Assembly: GCA_025456385.1 (NCBI GenBank) | Contig: JALOKS010000165.1 | Location: 1-6,129, forward strand | Reading direction: 5' to 3' | Length of the DNA: 6,129 nucleotides | Source of the DNA: Thermoanaerobaculales bacterium | GTDB taxonomy: Bacteria; Acidobacteriota; Thermoanaerobaculia; Thermoanaerobaculales; Sulfomarinibacteraceae | Shown here: positions 1 to 4,618 of the stretch, in pieces | How the letters are laid out: each line of letters begins with the position of its first letter | Position numbering within the stretch: the first letter of the stretch is position 1 | Notes under the pieces: generated by a model | Databases searched by the model: none | Told to the model about the DNA's origin: nothing | The model's input: only the letters and a program-made list of their open reading frames with translations | Made by a program: the position numbers and the translations under genes

Positions 1-30
1 GCGAGAATAAATGGGTTACTATCGAGACAG

Positions 31-1563
31 ATGGAGCGAGAACGACGCGCCGGGGTGCTGCTGCACCCGAGCTGTCTGCCCTCCCGGTTCGGCATCGGCG
101 ATCTCGGGCCGACCGCGGCCGCCTACGTGGAGTGGCTGGCCGGCGCCGGCGCCGGCTGGTGGCAGGTGCTGCCGCTGCACCCCCCGGGCCCCGGCCACTC
201 GCCGTACTCGGCGATCTCCACCTTCGCCGGCAACGAGCTCCTCGTCAGCCCGGACCTCCTCGTCGAGGACGGCATCCTCGGGGAAGCGGAGGTCGCGGAC
301 GCTCCGGACTTCCCGCGCGCCTGGGTCGAGTTCGACGCGGTCGTGCCCTACAAGACGGCCCTGCTCCGGCGCGCCTTCGATCGCTTCACCGAGCGCCGGC
401 CCGCCGGGCTCGCGCAGCAGCTCGAAGCCTTCCGGCAGCGGCACCGGGGCTGGCTCGCCGACTACGCGCTCTTCCGCGCGCTGCGCGACAGCCGCGGCCG
501 TCAGGCCTGGTACGAGTGGCCGCCCGAGCTCGCGGCCCGCCGGCCCGAGGCGCTCGAGGCCTGGCGCGAGTCGCACCGCGACGACGTGGCCTTCGCCGAG
601 TTCTGCCAGTTCCTGTTCTTCCGCCAGTGGGGCGCCCTGCGCGACTGGGCGCGCGAGCTCGGCGTGCGCGTCTTCGGCGACGTCCCGATCTTCGTCTCCC
701 GCGACTCGGCCGAGGTGTGGGCCCGCCCCGATCTGTTCCTGCTCGACGCCGAGGGCCGGCCGACGGTGGTCGCCGGCGTGCCCCCGGACTACTTCTCGGC
801 CACCGGTCAGCTGTGGGGCAACCCCCTCTACGACTGGGAGCGGATGGCGGGCGACGGCTACGCGTGGTGGGTGTCGCGGCTCCGGCAGACGCTCGAAACG
901 GTCGACATGGTCCGCATCGACCACTTCCGCGGCTTCGCGAGCTACTGGGAGGTGCCGGCCGACGCGACCACCGCGGTCCACGGCACCTGGCGGCAGGGGC
1001 CCGGCCGGGGCTTCTTCGACGCCGTCGCGGCCGCCCTCGGCGACCTGCCCCTGGTGGCGGAGGACCTCGGCGAGATCACGCCCGACGTGATCGAGCTCCG
1101 CAAAGGGCTCGGGCTGCCCGGAATGGCGATTCTCCACTTCGCCTTCTCTCCGCGGCCCCGCTCCTCCTTCATACCCTACAACCTCGAGCGCGACCTCGTG
1201 GTCTACACCGGCACCCACGACAACAACACCTCGGTCGGCTGGTACCACGACGACGCGGGCGAGCCGGAGCGGGACCTCCTCCGCCGCTACGCCGCCTGCT
1301 CGGGGAGGGAGGTCCACTGGGACCTCATCCGCCTCGCCCTGGCCTCGGTCTGCGACCTCGCGGTGGTGCCGCACCAGGACCTCGCGGGGCTCGGCGGCGA
1401 CTGCCGCATGAACACGCCGGCGGTGGGCGACGGCAACTGGCGCTTCCGCATCACGCCGGCGATGCTCGGCGAGGGCATCCAGGCCCGGCTCTTCGACCTG
1501 ATCGAGACCTACGGCCGGCTTCCGGAGGGGCGGCGGCCCCCGCCCGGGCCCGACCCGCCCTGA
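31..1563 (+). CDS. malQ: 4-alpha-glucanotransferase (amylomaltase, GH77)
   Basis: Cytoplasmic enzyme that transfers alpha-1,4-glucan segments between maltodextrins and releases glucose, in maltose/glycogen metabolism. At 510 aa it has the usual size of short bacterial amylomaltases. Visible family motifs are the N-terminal GVLLHPSCLPSRFGIGDLGP (residues 8-27), WWQVLPL followed by SPYSAISTFAGN, the substrate-lid segment PDYFSATGQLWGNPLYDW (252-269), RIDHFRGF with the nucleophile Asp297, VAEDLG with the acid/base Glu344, and GTHDNNT with the third acid Asp397. All three match known GH77 catalytic positions, so the enzyme should be active. The start at 31 is chosen because the conserved N-terminus begins a few residues later. 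The ATG at 11 is in another frame. Only a weak purine-rich stretch (GAGACAG) precedes the start, and the promoter lies outside the window. It ends in a proline-rich tail with TGA. The next gene starts 93 nt downstream and is not related in function. The identification is very secure. Confidence 0.97.
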   Translation: MERERRAGVLLHPSCLPSRFGIGDLGPTAAAYVEWLAGAGAGWWQVLPLHPPGPGHSPYSAISTFAGNELLVSPDLLVEDGILGEAEVADAPDFPRAWVEFDAVVPYKTALLRRAFDRFTERRPAGLAQQLEAFRQRHRGWLADYALFRALRDSRGRQAWYEWPPELAARRPEALEAWRESHRDDVAFAEFCQFLFFRQWGALRDWARELGVRVFGDVPIFVSRDSAEVWARPDLFLLDAEGRPTVVAGVPPDYFSATGQLWGNPLYDWERMAGDGYAWWVSRLRQTLETVDMVRIDHFRGFASYWEVPADATTAVHGTWRQGPGRGFFDAVAAALGDLPLVAEDLGEITPDVIELRKGLGLPGMAILHFAFSPRPRSSFIPYNLERDLVVYTGTHDNNTSVGWYHDDAGEPERDLLRRYAACSGREVHWDLIRLALASVCDLAVVPHQDLAGLGGDCRMNTPAVGDGNWRFRITPAMLGEGIQARLFDLIETYGRLPEGRRPPPGPDPP

Positions 1564-1656
1564 TATGCAAAAAATACGTTAAAACTTCGCGAAGATGGAC
1601 TGATCGCACCAGATCCAGTCTTGATGAGCGGGGAAGCCTGACTGATACTTGATTCC
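1564..1656. other. AT-rich intergenic gap between malQ and the first protease
   Basis: This 93-nt stretch is clearly richer in A/T than its flanks: it includes A-runs at 1569-1574 and 1581-1584. It contains a 10-bp palindrome, CTTCGCGAAG, at 1585-1594. No convincing terminator for malQ (hairpin plus T-run) is visible. It holds motifs that reappear upstream of the second protease: GCGAAG (1589-1594), GTCTTGAT (1618-1625) and GGGAAGC (1631-1637). It most likely holds the promoter and any leader of the first protease. Confidence 0.6.
1621..1649 (+). promoter_or_regulatory. Possible sigma70-like promoter close to the start codon
   Basis: TTGATG at 1621-1626 resembles a -35 box (TTGA core). GATACT at 1644-1649 resembles a -10 box. 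They are separated by 17 nt, the optimal spacing. The -10 ends only 7 nt before the ATG at 1657, so transcription would begin at or almost at the start codon and give a leaderless mRNA. That fits the lack of a Shine-Dalgarno sequence at normal distance. The -10 match is imperfect and is not conserved before the paralogue, so this is tentative. Confidence 0.3.
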
Positions 1657-4446
1657 ATGAAGGCCACCGCCCTCCGTGCCGCAAGCCTGCTCGCCGCGTG
1701 CCTGCTCGCGACGCTCGCCGGCGCCACCACCATCATCGCGCCCGCCGACCCCGGCGAGCTCGCGGTTCAGAGCGAGGGCGTGTTCCTGGCCCGAGCCGGG
1801 GCGAGCGCGGCGATTCCACGGATGCACGTGTCGACCGTGACCGAGCTCGTGGTCGTCGAGGTCCTCAAGGGCGCGCTCGCGCCGGGCGAGCGGATCGAGG
1901 TCCTGGCTCCCGGGGGACGGCTGGGCGACGAGATCTGGTTCGTCCCCGGCTCGCCCGGCTTCGTCGACGGCGAGGTCTACCTGCTGTTCGCCGACCGCGG
2001 CGGCGACGGCCGCTGGCGGCCGCGCCTGATGGCCGAGAGCGTGCTGCGGCGCGAGCTCGGCTCCGACGGCCGCCGGATCCTGGTCAAGCTCGACGAGGCC
2101 TCCGGCGTGCGGAGCCTGCCGGTGCCGGGCGCGGCCGAGGTGCTGTTCCCGCCGGCCGTCAAGGAGCGGAGCTTCGTCGGCGCCCTGCGGGCGCGGCTCG
2201 CGGGCCGCCCGGGCTGGGACTGGGCGCCGCTGGTCGATGAGGAGGCCGCAGCAGCGGCGGCGGCAAAGGCCGCGCCGAGCGGGTGTGTGTTCATGGAATC
2301 GGGCGGCAGCGATTTCCGCTGGCGGACCTTCGACACCGGCGGCTCGGCGACGATGCGGGCCTCGAGCACCGGCGACACCTCGCTGTCCGGCGGCGGCTAC
2401 GCCGAGGTTCAGAACGCCCTCGGCCGCTGGAACGCGGTGGCGTCGACCAGCATCGACGTCCGCTACGGCACCCTCAACTCGAGCGCGCTGAGCTGCACCT
2501 CGAACTTCGACTACCTCTCCAACACGGTGGTGTTCAACGACCCGTGCGACGACATCGGCAACCTCAGCGGCTGCAGCGGCACCCTGGCGATGGGCGGCGT
2601 CGGGGCGAGCGGCTCCCACACCTTCGACGGCGACACCTGGTGGACGATCTCGACCTGGTACGTGGTGGTGAACAACGGCTCTGGCTGCCTGGGCTCGGCG
2701 GACTACGAGCTGATGCTGACCCACGAGCTCGGCCACGGCCTCGGCTTCGGGCACGTCGCCGACTCGAGCGCACTGATGTTCGCGTACTGCTGCAACGACC
2801 ACAACGCGACCGACATCGCCTGCGCGCAGTACCTGTACCCCGCGTCCGGAGGAACCGTGACGCCCACGGCGACCCGGACGCCGACCCGCACCCCGACCCG
2901 GACCCCGACCCCCGGCGGGCCGACCCTGACCCCGACCATGACCCGCACCCCGACCGCGACCCGCACCCCGACCCGGACACCGACCTCCGGCGGGCCGACC
3001 GCGACGCCGACGCGCACGGCCACCCGCACCGCGACCCCGACCCGGACGCCGACCCGCACCCCGACCCGGACCGCGACGCCAACCCCGGGTCCTTCGGAGA
3101 TCGTGGTCCCGGTCGTGGTGCACGTCGACGGCGTCGGCGGCACCGCCTGGCGCTCGGACGTGGTGGCGACCAACCGCAACGCGCGCGCCCAGCAGCTGCG
3201 CTTCCGCTACGAGACGGCCGCGAAGGCCTCCTTCAGCGCCACCCGCAGCGTGCCCGCCTTCGCGAGCCTGCTGCTCGAGGACCTGGTCGAGACCCTGTTC
3301 GGCGCCGGCGACGGCCGCGGGCCGCTCGAGGTCGAGGTCCTGACCAGCGGCACCCTGCCGCCGGCGGTGGTGTCGCGCGCCTACGCCGCGAACAGCTTCG
3401 GCAACCTCGGCTCGGGCCTTCCGGCCGACGTCGAGCCCTCGACCACCACGGTCTCGATGCCCGGGCTCCTCCAGGACGGGGAGTTCCGCACCAACGTCTC
3501 GGTCACCGCTGGGGATCTCGAGACCTGGGCGAGCTTCGACCTCTACCGCGGGCTCGACGGCAGGGTCGCCGGCCCGGTGCAGCGGCTGGTGGCGGCCGGC
3601 GCCCAGAGCCAGTGGTCGATCGACCAGCTCTTCCCCGGTACTGCCCGCGAAGGCGTGCCGATGACCGTGCGGGTCGGGCTCTCGAAACCGGGCGTGGCCT
3701 TCGCGTCCCTGGTCGACAACGCCTCCACCGACTCGGCCGTGCTGCTCGGCGCGGCGCCGGCGAGCGAGTGGATCGTGCCGGTCGTCGCCCACCTCCCGGG
3801 CGCCGAGGGGACCTTCTGGAGCTCCTCGGTGTCGCTGTGGAACGCGAGCGGCAGCACCGCCTGGGTCGACCTCGAGTACCTGCCGGAGAAGACCGACAAC
3901 TCTGGCGGCGGCCAGCACGCACCGTACGTGCGCCTCGACCCCTATGCGACCCGGACCCTCGACGACGTGGCCCTCAACTCCTTCGGGGTCGACGACGGCA
4001 AGGGCGTGCTGTCGGTCGAGTCGACGCAGCCGATCACGGTCAGCTCGCGGGTCTTCACCGACTGCCTGGTGTGCCCCGCCGGCGGCGCCTCGGGCAACGG
4101 CGTGCGCACGGTGCCGGCGGCCGCCCTCGACGCGCAGCCGAAGGTTCTGCCCGGCGTGCTGGTGGCTGACGGCTTCCGGACCAACGTCGGCCTGGTCACC
4201 GGCGGCGCTTGGGTCAACTTCACGGTCGAGCTGCGCGACGGCGACGGCGCCCTGCTCGGAACCAAGGCGATCAGCGTGCCGCCGCGGACCATGCGGCAGT
4301 GGTCGGTCGATCAGCTCTTCGGAGCGGCCTACGTGGCGCCCGACCCGGTGGGCTCGCTCAGGGTTTCGGGCAGCGGGCCCTTCCTGGCCTACCTGACGGT
4401 CATCGACGGCAGCTCGCAGGACCCGGTGTTCGTGATGCCTCGGTGA
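1657..4446 (+). CDS. Secreted matrixin-like zinc metalloprotease (metzincin) with Thr/Pro linker and duplicated C-terminal module
   Basis: Predicted exported zinc endopeptidase; substrate unknown. Residues 1-23 form a signal peptide (KATALR, hydrophobic core, probable cleavage after LAGA). Residues 24-190 form an N-terminal domain with EVLKG (68-72), PGG (85-87), PGSPGF (97-102), GE (105-106) and LLF (109-111). An Ala-rich hinge (197-206) leads to the catalytic domain (about 208-395). There HELGHGLGFGH supplies zinc ligands His356, His360 and His366 and catalytic Glu357, and the Met-turn Met374 follows eight residues after the last His. Eight cysteines (210, 280, 297, 306, 344, 378, 379, 389) suggest disulfides and an extracytoplasmic site. 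A Thr-every-second-residue linker (402-480) is followed by two related modules (481-703 and 704-929). The start matches the paralogue's start exactly, although no Shine-Dalgarno lies at normal distance. I see no cysteine switch. Protease class is confident; biological role is not known. Confidence 0.9.
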   Translation: MKATALRAASLLAACLLATLAGATTIIAPADPGELAVQSEGVFLARAGASAAIPRMHVSTVTELVVVEVLKGALAPGERIEVLAPGGRLGDEIWFVPGSPGFVDGEVYLLFADRGGDGRWRPRLMAESVLRRELGSDGRRILVKLDEASGVRSLPVPGAAEVLFPPAVKERSFVGALRARLAGRPGWDWAPLVDEEAAAAAAAKAAPSGCVFMESGGSDFRWRTFDTGGSATMRASSTGDTSLSGGGYAEVQNALGRWNAVASTSIDVRYGTLNSSALSCTSNFDYLSNTVVFNDPCDDIGNLSGCSGTLAMGGVGASGSHTFDGDTWWTISTWYVVVNNGSGCLGSADYELMLTHELGHGLGFGHVADSSALMFAYCCNDHNATDIACAQYLYPASGGTVTPTATRTPTRTPTRTPTPGGPTLTPTMTRTPTATRTPTRTPTSGGPTATPTRTATRTATPTRTPTRTPTRTATPTPGPSEIVVPVVVHVDGVGGTAWRSDVVATNRNARAQQLRFRYETAAKASFSATRSVPAFASLLLEDLVETLFGAGDGRGPLEVEVLTSGTLPPAVVSRAYAANSFGNLGSGLPADVEPSTTTVSMPGLLQDGEFRTNVSVTAGDLETWASFDLYRGLDGRVAGPVQRLVAAGAQSQWSIDQLFPGTAREGVPMTVRVGLSKPGVAFASLVDNASTDSAVLLGAAPASEWIVPVVAHLPGAEGTFWSSSVSLWNASGSTAWVDLEYLPEKTDNSGGGQHAPYVRLDPYATRTLDDVALNSFGVDDGKGVLSVESTQPITVSSRVFTDCLVCPAGGASGNGVRTVPAAALDAQPKVLPGVLVADGFRTNVGLVTGGAWVNFTVELRDGDGALLGTKAISVPPRTMRQWSVDQLFGAAYVAPDPVGSLRVSGSGPFLAYLTVIDGSSQDPVFVMPR
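2722..2781 (+). other. Zinc-binding active site and Met-turn of protease 1
   Basis: Codons 356-366 read HELGHGLGFGH, the extended HExxHxxGxxH metzincin signature. The Met-turn follows as ALMFAY with Met374. Classical matrixins, and the neighbouring paralogue (SLMYPS), have a Tyr-Pro after the Met; here it is Phe-Ala. The zinc ligands and the general base are all intact, so activity is expected. Confidence 0.92.
2860..3096 (+). repeat. Low-complexity Thr/Pro/Arg linker in protease 1
   Basis: About 79 codons in which nearly every second residue is Thr, alternating with Pro, Arg or Ala (TPTRTPTRTPT pattern). Two Gly-Gly-Pro-Thr breaks sit 25 residues apart (Gly420 and Gly445), which suggests a larger internal duplication. 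The DNA is a degenerate repeat of ACC/CCG/CGG-type codons. It joins the catalytic domain to the C-terminal modules and should be an extended, possibly glycosylated, spacer. The alternating composition also generates Asp/Pro-rich and Gly/Val/Arg-rich shadow ORFs in other frames. Confidence 0.88.
3097..4443 (+). repeat. Two tandem copies of a ~225-aa C-terminal module in protease 1
   Basis: Residues 481-703 and 704-929 are diverged copies of one unit. Each begins with (E)IVPVVxH followed by GxxGTxW, has DGxFRTNV or DGFRTNV in the middle, and ends with QWSIDQLF (copy 1) or QWSVDQLF (copy 2), followed by a closing strand (AFASLVDNASTDSAV in copy 1, LAYLTVIDGSSQDPVF in copy 2). The alternating hydrophobic pattern suggests beta-sandwich folds. 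Copy 2 alone has a Cys-x2-Cys (Cys803, Cys806). Such modules plausibly serve substrate or surface binding; this is inferred from position and is not demonstrated. I do not recognise a named domain with confidence. Confidence 0.75.
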
Positions 4447-4475
4447 TTCGTCGGCCGTTCCGGCCGACGAATCAC
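4443..4475 (+). terminator. Perfect 15-bp hairpin overlapping the stop codon of protease 1
   Basis: GTGATTCGTCGGCCG (4443-4457) pairs perfectly with CGGCCGACGAATCAC (4461-4475) around a TTC loop. The left arm contains the TGA stop codon. No T-run follows, so it is not a classical intrinsic terminator. It may work as a U-less terminator, as a 3'-end RNA stabiliser, or together with the hairpin just downstream. Confidence 0.55.
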
Positions 4476-4477
4476 GG

Positions 4478-4508
4478 CGTCCCTCGGGCGCTGCGCGCCC
4501 TCGGGACG
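4478..4508 (+). terminator. Second GC-rich hairpin directly after the first
   Basis: CGTCCCTCGGGCGC (4478-4491) pairs with GCGCCCTCGGGACG (4495-4508): two 6-bp helices are separated by a TC/TC internal mismatch, with a TGC loop. It lies two bases after the stop-codon hairpin. A tandem pair of strong stems at the end of a gene suggests a transcription end region, again without a T-tract. Confidence 0.45.
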
Positions 4509-4618
4509 ACGGGGATGTCAACGCTCTGCAAAACCTCGAGACCGATCACCCTGCGAAGGTGACCGCGCTCACACGCCGGGTCTTGATCTGAGGGCGCCCT
4601 TCCGGGAAGCTGGAGAGC
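4509..4618 (+). promoter_or_regulatory. Upstream region of the second protease, with motifs shared with the first
   Basis: This 110-nt stretch has no gene. It contains AAAACCTCGAGA (4530-4541), similar to AAAACTTCGCGA at 1581-1592. It also has GCGAAG (4553-4558), GTCTTGAT (4580-4587, exactly 39 nt before the ATG as in the first protease) and GGGAAGC (4604-4610). A small stem, TCACC/GGTGA (4546-4550 with 4558-4562), could form with a GCGA loop. A 10-bp palindrome, AGGGCGCCCT (4591-4600), sits within the extra sequence that separates it from the first protease's leader. The shared motifs point to common ancestry and perhaps shared control. Confidence 0.5.
4604..4617 (+). promoter_or_regulatory. 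Probable ribosome binding region of the second protease
   Basis: The stretch is purine-rich: GGGAAG ends 9 nt before the ATG at 4619, and GGAGAG ends only 1 nt before it. GGGAAG has the more normal spacing and GGAG the better match to the anti-Shine-Dalgarno. The first protease has the same GGGAAGC, but there it lies 19 nt from its start codon and so is probably not usable. Confidence 0.45.

Noticed and set aside
139..156. Triple GCCGGC tandem palindrome in malQ
   Set aside because: It encodes an Ala-Gly-rich stretch in a very GC-rich gene; codon choice alone explains it.
19..1374. A 451-aa antisense reading frame and 359-aa and 506-aa alternative forward frames over malQ
   Set aside because: Compositionally biased shadows. 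The frame from 31 contains all GH77 motifs and catalytic residues.
1690..1701. Possible lipobox (LAAC, residues 12-15) in the signal peptide of protease 1
   Set aside because: The cysteine is very early and is followed by more hydrophobic residues and a standard cleavage site at LAGA. The paralogue lacks a matching lipobox.
2703..3179. Antisense Gly/Val/Arg repeat ORF over the protease 1 linker
   Set aside because: Mirror image of the Thr/Pro codon repeat; no start or domain evidence.
1579..4521. A 980-aa antisense reading frame covering all of protease 1
   Set aside because: It is a by-product of strong G/C third-position bias and the repetitive linker. It is rich in Arg/Ala/Gly with no domain signature, while the sense strand has a signal peptide, an active-site motif and a paralogue.
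4527..4590. Possible c-di-GMP (GEMM-like) riboswitch, suggested by GCAAAACC and a GNRA-like capped stem
   Set aside because: The second conserved GEMM segment (ACGCAAAGCC-like) is absent and the stem is not preserved upstream of the first protease, so the resemblance is too weak.
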